This document shows positions 35,864 through 48,723 of a DNA stretch of 64,000 bases, one piece after another; position 1 is the stretch's first letter; every line of letters starts with the position of its first letter. A model generated the notes under the pieces. That model was not told where the DNA came from, made no database searches, and saw nothing but the letters and a program-made list of their open reading frames with translations. The DNA comes from Wolfiporia cocos (Eukaryota > Basidiomycota > Agaricomycetes > Polyporales > Phaeolaceae), in contig JACCLO010000010.1 of the NCBI GenBank assembly GCA_029448655.1, positions 2,232,001 to 2,296,000 on the forward strand, in the 5' to 3' direction. A program made the position numbers and the translations under genes.

Positions 35864-36808
35864 GACGTCTCAATCCGACCTGCGAAAGCCTGCTCGTAAT
35901 GCCCTTATCCCTGTCGGATAGCAAGTAGCCAGGTATCACCACGCGTCACAGCAGCAACTCTCGGGATTACAGCAGCAACAGCGGAGAGTAAAGGAGCCCA
36001 GAGGAAGAGTACACAGTCAGAGAGCAGGATTGTTGGCTGAGAGGTCGTTGTGGGTCGTAGCAGGTCGTAAGCAGAAGATGGAATTTACGGAGCCCGAATC
36101 CAGTCGCGTGGCACTTTAGCAGCTTGACCTAACACCGCCATCACTCATCACGGCCAGCTGTTCCCGCACCCTGATTATCAAATGCTAGCATCTTGAATAT
36201 ATTTCCTGCATGTTTTAAGTTGCGCGTGGATGCCTGCGCGTATAACATCGAGCATCTTGAGCTGGCTACTATCTAGAGCGCTTATTTGTTCCCTTGAACA
36301 GATGGTGGCTGCGATCTACCTGCACGGAGCTTGCAGTATAGCGCAAGAACCGCAACCGCGCGGTCTTGTGCCGCAGTCTTTCTATGCCAGTTTCACGGGC
36401 TTCTACCGCCGTAGAAATGCATAGGTACGTTCAGCAATTGAATGTCTGCACAGTTGACCGCAGTTGGATCAAGGAAATGAAATGGCGACATAGGGCACAG
36501 GGGTGATGAATTCAGAATATGCGCTCGATGCGATGAGATTGTGAACTACAGATCTATCGTCAGAGATGTTGTTTGATGAGCTCCAGCCCGGCCAAGAACG
36601 AGTGGGCGAGCAGGAGGCACGTTCATTCAAGATTGGATCCCTCGCATGCTGCCGGATTTTTAGGCTATCCATGATCTATGCAATGGAGCTGACCATAGGA
36701 AGCATTTGCACGAGCATTCTGTGTCGACCTTGAAGGTTGAAGCCTGAAGCTTAACCTACTGAATTATGGGCAGAGATAAATATCCTATCAAGTTTCTATC
36801 TAATCCGT
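35864..36808. other. Intergenic region containing the Munc13-like gene promoter
   Basis: 945 bp upstream of the Munc13-like gene start and downstream of the LHS1 stop, so it holds one promoter and one terminator. Near 35950-35990 two imperfect CAGCAGCAAC repeats occur. No gene supported. Confidence 0.5.
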
Positions 36809-39800
36809 CTACAGCTCGTCATGATGTTCATACGGTCCGTCTTCTGCCTGTGGCGTCGGCGAGGCGCTACTCGACGCACCTTCCGCCGTCGTCGCCTGCT
36901 CGCTCGCACTCGAGGCCGTTGAGCTTGCAGACGTGCTCTTCTTCGCCTTGGGCGTCTTCTTCCTCATCAGCTTCTGGAGTTGGTTCTCCAGCGTCTTCGC
37001 GCGTGCGCGCATCTCGCTCGAGAGGATGACCGGATCCTCGTTCATCTTCACGCGCTTCTGCTTCTCGACCCACTCATTCAGCCACGTCTCGTGCTCGATC
37101 AGGGTCTGCTCGAGCGCGACGACCTCCTCCTCGGTGTACTTCGCCGGCAGCCCACCCTGCGCCTCCATCGTGAGGTTCTTGCGCGCCTCCGTGATGAACA
37201 TCCGCGCGCTCCAGTTCCACATTTGGCTGTTATTCAGTGCACGCGGGAACTCTTCAATCTCCTTGTATCTGTGGACGATCGGGTATTCCAGAGCCCTATG
37301 TCATCTGCTGTCAGCTACATGCATCAAGACGAGGATATGCAAACTGACTCTAGCGCGGTGCGCTTGTCGACCAACGCCTTCGTATCCGCATCTTCGCCAT
37401 GCTCCGAAAGCCAAGTGAACGTCTCTTTCAGCTTCTCAGCGATCCTTTTCCGCTCCGGCTCCTGCGAGCACTTGACGAAGGGCGTATCGGGACGTAGCTC
37501 ATCAAGCAGGTCCCTCAGCTTGTACATGTACCCTTCCAGGGTGTTATGTGCCTCTTCTCTCCGCTGCTTCGCTGCCTCTTCGCTGTCTACTGCGGCCAAT
37601 CTAGGCATCTCGAGTCAACTTATCGGAGTCGCGCTGGCAAAGCGCCCGGCACACACCTTGACCGTGCCTTCCGCTTGTCGGGAACGGACATCGGCTGGAT
37701 AGAAGAGAACTTGACCTGGACGTCGAGCGCGATTGTCTCATTCTTCCCTTTGGTCGACGCTGCAGTAGATGGCGATGCCACGGGTGCAGAGAACGCAGCC
37801 TGCTCTTCACCAACCACGCCTTCCGCGCCCTCGGTGACCTGTTCCTCGAAAGACGACGAGCCGCCTCCGAAAAATCCCTTTAGCCTGCCTGCAAAGACGC
37901 ATTGACGAAAGACTGTAAGTCAGAGCGAATGATACCTACCAGTTAGTGTATCATCCTTTAACTCGCCGAAGACGACCACATCGCGGACAGAGGAGAATCC
38001 GGACTCAGACAGCATGACCGTCGCTTTCACAACAGGGTCGATCGCGCCCGCCTCCGTGATGTTCTTGATCGCCTCCGCGACGCCCACGATGTCAACTTGG
38101 AGAATTTCCGCAGGGAAGTACCTGTACATATCCATCAGCCACTCCCCCTTTCAACGCTTCAGGCCCGAACACGCACGGAGCAGGCTGCGCCTTGTATGCC
38201 AGCTTCACGGAGAAGTCGTCGGAACGCTTGAACGTGAGCGTCTTCCTACTCCCGGTCTTCGAGCCCGAGGGAAGCACGAGCGTGTTGATCGTACGTGGCT
38301 TCGCATTGGAAGACTTGGCCTCTGCGGGGTAGGACACCTGAATGTCGTACGCGCCGATGTCGGTTACTTTGATGTCCTTTGTCTTGAATTGCCTGCTGAG
38401 GCTCGCACCGTGGAGGGCAGCGCCTGATAGGAAATTAGCGAAGGGCGGAGAGAACAGAACAGTTGTACATACCAAGCACTGCAGCTTCGTCCGCGTTCAC
38501 GTTCATGGCGATTTTGCTGTTGTAATTAGTGATGAGAATCAGCAGAATTGAGATGATACTCACTCTCCAACGGCAGCCTTCAAAGCTGCTTGAATCATCG
38601 GCGTACGTGACGCTCCGCCGGTCAAGATGACGGAAGTCACATCGTTCTGCACGAGTCAGGTATTGTAAGACGCGCGACTACCTTGGACTCACCAATGTGA
38701 TTCCAGCATTGGCCAGAGCATCGAATATCGGACGCGTGAATTCGCCCTTCAGGTCTGTACACGCCACTTCAAAGTCTGCCCTGGTGATCCTCGAGCGGTA
38801 GTCGATATCAAACGCGACACTCTCCACCTGTTCCGCCTGTGAGCACATACAGAAGCGATATGCCAATCCTGATACCTCACCGTCGCCATCGCGTCTGCGT
38901 TCGCGCTCAGAATAGCCTTGACGCGTCCCGCCTCCTTCCAGAGCTTCGCCATGCCGCGCTTGTCCTTGCGAATATCGCGCTTATGCTTGCGGTTGAAGTC
39001 CTCGATCATGATCTCGCGCAGCCGGCGGTCGAGTTCAGTGCCGCCAATCGTGCGGTCGTACCCGACGCCCGCGACGGTGATCTGCAGGGCGTCCTTGGTG
39101 AGCGACTTGGGCTTGGTGTCACCCGCGACGGACGCGAAACCGACGACGGTCGCGCGGATCGCGGACGCGCCGGCATCGTATATGACGTGATACTCGGGCT
39201 GGGAAAACGTGCGCGTCATGGCGTAGTTGACGGCTACCGCGGTGCCATCGTTAATGAGCGCGAGCGTGCGGAGGCCGGCGATCTCGATCGCGTCGACGAC
39301 CGCGTCGCGTTCAAACTGCGTGTAGTACGGCGGAACGGTCACAATCACGTCGTGCACCGGCTCGCCAGCGGCGTCCTCCGCGAGTTGCTTCACGTACGCG
39401 AACTTCATCGCGATGAGCTCCTCGACGCTCCATTCGGTGCCGTCTGAACGGCGCAAGGAGACTGTTCCGCGCTCGTTCTCGACGACTTCGGCGGAAGAGA
39501 TGGACTTATAGAACGATACTGCATCAGAGTCGTATGGTACCGCCTGAAGGAATTTGATAGACGAGAACGAGTCGAGGGGGAACCTCCCAGCCTGAAGCCA
39601 ATTGATTAGTTATAACTGTTATACACGACCGAGACCGAACTCACTATGTTTGCAGCGTCTGTTCCAAACAGTCTGTCCGCCTGTTTCCAGCCAATAGAGG
39701 ACTGGATCTTTCGTTTTGAATCCTTGTTCAGCAACACGTCGAACGGCACTCCCGGCTTCATGAGTGACGCCTTGATCCAGTCCGCGCCATAGTCAATCGC

Positions 39801-39872
39801 CAGAACCGAGGCATACGCATGATTAGTGTATAGAGCTAGTACAGAGGCAAGTATAAAGCAGATTAAACGCAT
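36809..39872 (-). CDS. LHS1: ER-lumenal Hsp70-family chaperone Lhs1 (Grp170/Hyou1-like)
   Basis: ER chaperone acting as nucleotide exchange factor for Kar2/BiP and assisting protein translocation and folding. Start at ATG 39872 gives a signal peptide (MRLICFILASVLALY... ending AYA) followed by the Hsp70 ATPase opening SVLAIDYGADWIKASL. Further Hsp70 signatures are VIVTVPPYYTQFERDAV, LALINDGTAVAVNYA, the VIYDAGASAIRATVV strand, VILTGGASRTPMIQAAL and NVNADEAAVLGAALHGASL. The C-terminal half has the extended acidic/Lys-rich helical region of the Grp170 class (RKNLTMEAQGGLPAKYTEEEV) and ends in HDEL, the ER retrieval signal. About 10 exons and roughly 850 residues. One junction near 38115-38170 (before YFPAEILQVDIVG) changes frame and I could not assign clean splice sites there. 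Confidence 0.92.
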
Positions 39873-40409
39873 GAGGGAGAGGCTTGCATCAAAGTATCTC
39901 AGAGAAATTATTATAGGCCCGAGCGCACGACGAACACGTACGTCTACAACGCGGCGCAAGGAAACGTGGCATAGCACTGGTGATATGATGGCTAAGCTCG
40001 GTTCGGCTCGGCTATTTGTCGGTCGGAGAGTCGCTCCGCTTCACTTCTGTTCCATTCGTTGACTAGCGGCTGCGGAACTGTGATTGCGCCAGTTCAATTC
40101 GCGCCGCAACGCGATCACGTGTGAACGTCAGTGCTATACGGAGTGTGACACGCCCCCTCGTATCTCGCGAAGATAAACCAACAATATAAATTCAGCCTCT
40201 AGTTCGTGAATATACATCTAGTCTACTTATATACATACCAGACCAATTCGCCTCTCAGTACACGGCTCTCGATCCTTTTCAGGAAATGTATCTGATTAGT
40301 CAGCCACGATTGATCGATCTTCGGCGCTAGTAAGTCTTCAAAGCTTCAAGCTTCAGCGAGCGCCCAACACTCTCAGCTGCCCCTTGGCTTTCACAATCTC
40401 AGCTCTGAG
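39873..40409. promoter_or_regulatory. Bidirectional promoter region, LHS1 / UTP10
   Basis: 537 bp separate the divergent start codons of LHS1 (39872) and UTP10 (40410). Weak TATA-like sequences occur around 40185 (AATATAAATT) and 40225 (TTATATACAT). I did not find a convincing heat-shock or unfolded-protein-response element. Confidence 0.5.
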
Positions 40410-43400
40410 ATGGTCTCCAGCCTTGCAGCTCAGCTTGCGCAGAGCGCATCGCTCAATGCTGCGCTACTAGGAGAAAACTCTCGCCGGAAGGCCTTACAAT
40501 CCTATTTATTCTCTACAAAGGATGCTCGGCAGCACGATCTAGATGCCATACACGCTCTCGGCTACAACGCTTTCCTCCAGCTCTCGTCACTGGAACCAGC
40601 TTTTGGACATTATGAGAAAGCGCTGTTCTCTACCGCGGCAAAAAACACAGACAGAACACTTCAGCCTGCAGATGCTAGTGCTCAGTTGGACCAACGACTA
40701 TCGTCCTTCCTCCCGCTTTTGGGACCGTATTTGATGGATGCACCTGCGGGGAAGGTCATAGAGTGGTTAGTTAGACGCTTCAGGTGCGTGTTGCATTCTC
40801 ATATCACCAAATTGCTGCTCTCTCGGCCAACATATACCATATAACGATGTCCCATCGCTCTTTACCTCTCTTCATAAGTCTGCTCCCGCTGAGTTAAGAG
40901 GAGAAGTCTGATACAACCGACGGGACACTATCTCGAACAAACAGCATTCTCTTTTTAGTGTAGGTGTGCGGGCAGCCGTACTGATTGCGTGGAACTGCAG
41001 AATCAACGAATTCAATGTGAAGGACATACTGGCCCTCTTTTTGCCTTACCACGAATCACCTCATTTTGCCAAGATGGTCACTATCTTACATATCAAGTGC
41101 GTTACCAAGAGACCCTCATCCTTTTATTTTCGTATCTTTTGACACCATTTATATACTGTAGCGACCACTCCACATTCCGCTTCCTCAATGCATACAAGAC
41201 CGCTGCGCAGCCTGTACCCCGTGACGCACTAGTCAACGAGATGATGAAGAATACGGACTTGGCGCGTTTTGTCTCCGGCTTGTTACCGCGCATACTCCAA
41301 GAAGGGGGCGCGGGCGCGCACAAAACCCTGGTCGTTTTCCACACAGGGGTCCTCCTTAACTACATTGCTAGAAGCAAGGAGCTCGATGAGGGCACGATGG
41401 CACATTTACTACCCGCTGCTATGGAGCCGTTGCAGCTCGGAGCTGATGTTGAGGCGAAGATCAAGCCGGCGATCATCCAAGAGTCTATCGTAAGTACAGC
41501 CTTTATGGCTGGTTAGCTCTGCTGTGTGCTGATTCCCTTGACAGCTTGGCAGCTTACTTATCTTGGCCGCTATGTCGCAAAAAGCGTTTTTAACGCAGAA
41601 GGCTCTCAAAGCCGTACTCACCTCCGTTGCTTCTCGCGCGGATCGCATCTCGGCAAAGCAGCTTGTACGCTCCCTGCTCTGCATTCTCGCACCTCAAGAC
41701 GAATTAGAGAAGCTCCCTCGTGTGCTCATCGCGAGCATTCTCTCGAAGCCGTATGCCGTCTTATTCATCTCTGTTATTTCTGGGTATTGATATAGAAGTA
41801 GTGGCATTGACACCGAAATCAACGAAGCTGCGCTCTGGGTTGGTTTCGAGAAGCTCGTGGGACCTCTATCGACCGAATTAATTGCCCAGTAAGCAGAGCT
41901 TATGCAAGGGTGTTTAGATGCTGCTGATGCACGAGCACCGTCAGGTTGTCAAAAGAGCCCGCAGCTACGTTGCTCGCGTCCACACTAACATCCTCCCAAG
42001 TCCCATCCGTTATTATTCGCCGCGTAGCAACAGCTCTCTTGCAAAGATTAATTGTGGGCAGGGACAATGCGGATGAGTCCCAAGCGAACGCGCGGAAGAT
42101 CCTCGCGAGATTGCAGCAGCGCTACTCACGCCTGTTGCAGCAGGTATGTGAAGTTGCGGCGGAGGGCGACGAGAATAAGCGTAAGATGATCGAGCAGGTG
42201 GTACTTTCGCTCTCTCTGGTATATTTATACTTCATGTGATAGTCGGCTTTGAACTAATATGAGGCACGTCTAGAATGGTTCTGAATTGCGAAACCACGGG
42301 GAGAAGCAGGATATCGATGTTGTCGTCGCCTCAGTCAACGCCGAAGCTACCGTACGCGCTATTGCCGTGCGGGATCTATACGACAGACTGAAGAGCGACA
42401 ACACCGATGCTGATCTGGTGCGTCCACCGATTTGCACGCACTGATCACGTAGAGTTGATGCCCATCTACGCGTATATAGGATGCCATCAAGAACGCTCTT
42501 ATGTTGAGAGTGCAAGACTCAGATACATCAGTCATCGAGGCCGTCTACTCTAAACCCTCAGACCTGCTTCCTCTCGTCCTAGATGACGCTTCGGCGTACA
42601 TATGCTGCTTGAACGAAGCTCTCCATGCACCTAGGGCCTCGCCTTCGCGACAAGTTATCCGCCTTCACTTGACCTTCCTCGCGAACCATTTCTTCCAGCC
42701 ACTGTGCAAGAAAGATGCCATCCTTGCCCAGCGCGTCATTGAGGACCTCTTCTTCCCATGCCTACTGTTCTCCAAGCCAAGACAGAAGACTGTGGGCACT
42801 GTTTGGGATATTCTGGAAGCCAAGGATGGCGACAACGAGGGTAATCTGAACATTAGCCAGCATGAGCTTCTCGGAGGTTGTGTGGATATCGTGCGCCATG
42901 AGCAGAAGCAGCATGCGGAAAGCAAGAAGGACGACAATGGACAGCGCAACGTGGAGCTACTGGCAAGAATCAATTTGGGTTTGGCTGCTAAGATGGCCGG
43001 TACGCGTTGTGTATCATGATCAATTTCCCAGCGCACCTCATCATTACTCGTCAGATAATATTCTATCCTCGAGCGCCTACCAGGAGCACTTCAAGTCCCT
43101 GCAGGCTAAACTTCAGGACGAGAATCCTCATTCACGTGCACTCGGTTATCTCATTGCTCGTGCATTACTTTCACGATCGTCTGGAGAGCGGCAGATCGCT
43201 GCTGCCCAGGGTTTGCTGCAAGCCATGCATCTCACCAGCCTAGAGGATATGGACGGTCTCATGCGTGACGTGGGCGGTTTATCAGTAAGTATGCCATATA
43301 CCCTCAGTCTCCATCACACACTGAGGCATATTCCTGTGGCAGTTTTTGGATGATATGAATTTGGCTTCGTCTGTAGCACTCAGGCCGAACAGTCAACACA

Positions 43401-46400
43401 CAACGCACAGACTACAAATATCGATTCTTTCTATAGTGCCGTCTATTCCACGGCCAGCAAGCGCTGCATTGAACTGGTTCGCTGCCCCTCCAGTAAGTCT
43501 CTGTCTCATAGCACGATGCTGCTGCTGCTGCTGCTGAAGTACCCATGGCATTAGTCCCAATCGTCCGAGAATTGGACAGACAGCACTCGCTATGTCGAGC
43601 TGATGCGGGCTGTCTACCGCTTCAGTAATTCCTCATCATCGCTACCCCTCCTTTCCACACACCTCTTGAGAGCCATATTCATGAACCTCGGCGATGATGC
43701 GTTGGTTTTCCTCGCCGGCATATGGGTGAGCCCGGCCCAGAGTAGCACTGAGAATGCACACGTCTGCGCGGCAGCACTGCGACATGCGACAGCTTTCCTT
43801 CAAGCGCATTCAGCCGCAGGGCGTTCGGTCGATTTCCAGACAATTATACCGGCGATCATAGTCGCGCTTCAGAACGCCGACGTTCGTGTACGCGAGGCTG
43901 CCATCGGCTGCATCTCTGAGCTTGACAAGCTATCGCATGCCAAAGAGGTTTCCGCTATTTACGCGTTTGACACGATTTATGGCCCAGAGTCCAGTGAGTC
44001 CCATTTTCCAGCTGTTTTCCCAGCAGGTCCGTGACCTCTTTTGCCAGATCTGCTACAGTACCTGGATTGGGCAGATTTCCGCCGCTACGTCGCGGCACTG
44101 GCAGCTGCATCAAGTCATTTTGCACACGATGTCGATTACATTCGCTCGTTCCACCAAGAGCATCTGTCCACCAGCAAGTCAGACACAAAGAAGCAAGCAA
44201 GGTTCGTGATCGATGGCATAGTGCACTGTAATAAGGCTCATTATAGTGTATAGCTACAAGCAACGCATTATGTTCTACCTGTTGTCGCACGTCAATGCAT
44301 GCCAGATATTGGACGTTAGACTGTTCATTCTGAAGAGCGTGGAGCCCGCTTCCAACGAAGCAAAATGTCAAGTCCTCGCACCGACAATACAACAGATGCT
44401 CGACAACTGTGCAGATAATGTGCCGCTGTTCCCATCCATAGTGTCAGCCTTCGACTCGTCGGCTGCTGGCGAGCTCAATGACGCTCAGAACCCAGCATGG
44501 TCTGCGTTCGAACGAACTCTGAGGTTTGGTCTGATGAATGGTGCGTATATATCTTACATCGTCATATCGATTGAGACTGTGTATCTGATTGGACTTCCAG
44601 TTGCCGGCCCGGCCTCAGCGAAGTCAATAATGGTAGAACAGATTCGGAACGGCCTATATGAACGCCTTTCGTTAGACCGCAAGTCAGAATTGTGTTGCAT
44701 CCTGGTAGATGTTGGCATCCAAGACGCTGACGCGGTGAGTGCGTCGCTTTCACTCCATGTTGATTGCCTCATTCTATCATCAGGTCGCGGAATGCAAACA
44801 TCTTCTCAGCAGTATCCTTAAGGAGGTCATAATCGTGATGCGGTTGCTCGTATCCTTCCAACCAGCTGTCGATAGTACAGTAGAACGTGCTAACAAACGA
44901 GCCAAACTGGACAGGTAAAGCGGTGCATTGTTGTTATTTGGTGTCGGACATTAATGGTCGTCGCTACAGGTCTACAGATGCCAATGCAGGGAACAAACTG
45001 CACTCCCTTGGCCTTCTGACTGAAGTTTTGAGCTCACAGTCGCTGCCTGGCTCACTGGACCTGATTGCATGCCTTCTGGATACGCTGGGCAAACTTGCTC
45101 ATGACACATCCACCGCATCGGCGGACAAGAGTTACGTAGAGCAGCTCATAATGATGGCCACAGAGAGTGCGGTTAATAATGTACCGGTAGGTGACCCTCC
45201 TTTTGCAGTAAATCAGGCGTTGAACTTCCGCAGATGGATATGACTATTCCTCCTGGAGCGATTCGGATTGATATTCTGGTTGAGCTTATCAGAGGTATGT
45301 GGCCCCTTTGACATTGTGACATGCAAGCACTAACAAATGATTGACACAGCTGCTGAAAATCCTCAGACGTTCCACCAAGCCTTGCTTCTAATAGCCAGTC
45401 TTGCGCGCTTGGCCCCAGAAGCTGTGCTGCACAATATCATGCCCGTCTTCACGTTCATGGGATCTGCCGTCTTCCATCGAGATGACACATATAGCTTCAG
45501 GGTTGTGCAGAAGGTGAGTCTTTCTGCCACACTGGCTACAGGCTATCAATAATGGCTCGGAATATGCAGACCGTTGAAAATATCGTGCCTGTTATGGTGA
45601 CCTCGCTGAAGACCGCACATACTACACAGCTCGCTTTGTATGTCGCTGCTAGAGAGTTCCTTCGTATCTTCACCGATGCCTCCAATCACATACCGCGACA
45701 TCGTCGCGCAAAGTAAGAGACTTCGTAACACCAAGATTGGGATTGGTTCGTGCTCATAGAGAACTGCAGGTTCTTCTCGCACTTGGTAGATGTTCTAGGA
45801 CCCGACGACTTCCTTGCCCCGATATGCATGCTTTTGGTGGACAAAGTCTCCAATCGGATCGTACGACAGGATGCCCAAGATGCGGAAGCATCTCTCTCCC
45901 TTGTTCTCGCTACTCTCCAGCATTATTCGATCGAACGGCAGTTGAAGGTGTGATTCTCCTTCTTTGCCTTCTGTTTGACAACTCAATTCGATTTGCAAGG
46001 TTCTCGCGGAGGTGTTATGCGAAACACAGCGTTTGGTGATGGTAGATCCAGGAAGCAATCAGATCCAGTCGTTCCTCACCATTCATTCGTGAGTCGCTTC
46101 TGCTCATCTGCTTCCCATACTTTACGCGTACTTACGATGAGTACTTACGATGAATTAGTGATGAAGAACAAAGCAGACCCGCTTCTGCTATATCGAGGCG
46201 TCGTGCTTTGGGTCTCATAGTGTTCTGCGACCATGCATTGAAAGCACTACCCGCTCAATCCTATTCGAAGACGGGAGAAGGCGACGTATCGAGCACTGAC
46301 CTGCTCTCCCTGTTACTGCGGATAGCTGTCATGAGGGAGTCTGATGATGCCTTCAAACAAATTGCCACCGCGGCGCGCGCTGCAATGACCAGTACCCTGC

Positions 46401-48459
46401 GCATCATGTCCGCTGCCGACTTCGTCGCAGGCGTCTTGGCATTGGTTCATTCCGGTGAAGCGAGGGTAAGGTTGAATATCACGGTCTACTCCTAGTTACT
46501 CAGCCGGTATACAGATTCAGATTGGGGGACTGCAACTACTGGAAGAACGTCTGCAGAATGTGACAGACAAAGCCAGAACGCAACTAACGCCCTTTATCAT
46601 CGATACCACCAACGCCATACGCCAGATCCTCGCGAATGTTCCAGAAAGTCCGCTTAGACTTGCAGCGCTCCGTGCAGTGAGAGCGATCAGTCAGACTACA
46701 TGCGCAGGAGAGGAGAGCGCTCTTGCAGCTATAGTTCCGTTCGCTCTGGAAATTCTGCGTTCGCGCGAAGAGGCCTCAGTTGCACTCATTGCATTGGCGT
46801 CGTTGTGGTGCGTGTTGGTCGCATTCTGTCAGCTGCGGCTAGCTTGAACTGACAATTTGCACTAGCGAGAAAACTGGGCCGCGTATCATACCACATCTCA
46901 AGACTATCATCCAAGAATGTGTCACTTTTATACGGGAGCATATTGGGCAGGAGACAGGTACGTGTGCGGAGCGCATCATCCATACACTGCCATGCTGATA
47001 GCAACATAGGTGGTCCTTCTGACTACCTTGCCAAAGCTGTCAGCGTTCTGCAGAATTTACTCTCCTCGGTCCCTACTTTCTGGGGCGAGGTCGAGCTGGT
47101 GGGAGTCATTGAGCTGTTCCTCGCGTCATTAGTTGGAAATGTCAAGGCTGAAACGAGTCCGCTGAACCCTCTGGTGAAAAGTCTGACTAAGCGGATCCCG
47201 TCCAATGTGTTACTACCAACCCTATCGAAGATGTGGTCAACGTTAGCGCACGGTTCGGCTGTAAGTTATAACGCTTTCACAAGTAAAGCCATACTCAACT
47301 CTCTCAGAAAATACACACGAAGTATATTGGCTACCACTATGTGATGAAGCGATCTCTGCGTGCAGCGGCACGCCCTGCCGTCTTGGAGCATCTACGCCAG
47401 CTATTCAAGACATTCCACGATGGTCTTGACGTTTGCACCATGCACCTCAATGATGAGGTGTGGTCTAATTTAAGTACCATGGCCAGCGTCGTCTCACGAA
47501 TTTCGGGTCTCGCAGATGCGCCATGAGCTCATCTCTTCCTTCTTGGAGCTTGTGGTCAAACTCAATGAGACGGCGTTCAGACCTTTGTTCCGTAAGCTGT
47601 CTGACTGGGCGTTTGCCACAGAAATGAGTACGTCTTCTACTACCTCATTCATACTATGTCATGTGGACGTTCTATGTGCAGGTGGCTCTGGATATGCAAG
47701 GGCGACAACCTTCTGTTATCTCTACATGGCATTGTTGGATTACTTTAAGGTTAGTGGCATGAGAGTCAACTAGTGTTCTTTTAGCTAACACAACATTAGA
47801 CCCTCATGGTGCCCTACATGTCGTTCCTGTGGCAATCATTCCTGAGGCTCTTTAACGACTACTCAACCGGCACCGCCCAAGATCAGGCATTATGGAGACC
47901 GCTATTAGAGACGATTACGAAAACATTGATGCATGATGAAGGTGGTACGTAGGTTGTCTGTCCGTAACATCAGCCTTGTGTCGATGATGTGTGCCTGGCA
48001 GGATTTTGGCGTGACGACAAGTTGAGACAGCTTGTCCCCGTTATCGTCCAGCAGATCCCTGTCTGCGTTCAGTCGCAATCCAACGACAGCAAGCATGCAT
48101 TGACAGAATGCCTCGTGGCTACCATGGAGGCGGTCAACGACGACACCCTGCTAAAGTCGATGAACCTCGATATCTTGATGCACTCGCGCTCAGAGGATCC
48201 CAGGCTACGTCTCTTCAGCCTCGCGTGTAGTGAAGCATTGTGGAATGGCCATGGCGATGGCGGCAAGTTGATCGGTGCGTAAACTCTATCATCCCCGATG
48301 GGATTTGGGAATACTGACAAGCGTTACTATCAAGGCTTCGTCTCGGAGACTGCAACCTTCATCGCAGAATGCGCCGAGGATGAGAACGATAGCGTCGTTC
48401 GCGAAGCTCACAGGCTAAAAGAAGCGGTCGAAAGCATAGCCGGCAACATCGCCATGTGA
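40410..48459 (+). CDS. UTP10: U3 snoRNP / SSU processome component Utp10 (HEATR1/BP28 family)
   Basis: Nucleolar HEAT-repeat protein of the t-UTP/UtpA subcomplex needed for rDNA transcription and early cleavage of pre-18S rRNA. The gene spans 8 kb with some 25 or more exons and introns of 45-70 nt; product about 2,000 residues, as in the family. ATG at 40410 begins [20 protein letters not shown], followed by [23 protein letters not shown], the typical Utp10 N-terminus. Helical repeats run throughout; the region around 42.5 kb ([19 protein letters not shown]) and the BP28CT-like region (about 46.9-47.4 kb, [23 protein letters not shown]) are family landmarks. The end ([15 protein letters not shown] ... 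[13 protein letters not shown]) matches Utp10 C-termini. Convergent with the kinase gene. Confidence 0.9.
43519..43538 (+). repeat. CTG microsatellite in a UTP10 intron
   Basis: About seven consecutive CTG/GCT triplets lie inside the intron after the AAPP-encoding exon (donor GTAAGT at 43493). The intron's CATTAG acceptor follows within 25 bp, so length changes would affect the branch-to-acceptor region. Confidence 0.75.
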
Positions 48460-48723
48460 TTGTCCTTTAATTTGTACTCGGTGCATTCCATCTATTGCGC
48501 CTGAAGGTCACTGTGTGCGCGTGTATGGGAACTTCGTCGGAAACATGTTAGTATCATTTAAATAAGTGATCAAATGCAAACATAATGCATTGATTGCTCA
48601 TGTAAACTTTTGCGAGCGATTGCAGCAAAGCCGGTGACATAGATGTGCTATATAGTATATGCCAAAAGCGTGTCCGATGAAATGAATGACGACGAGGATA
48701 GCGCGAGGGGTATATGAAAACTA

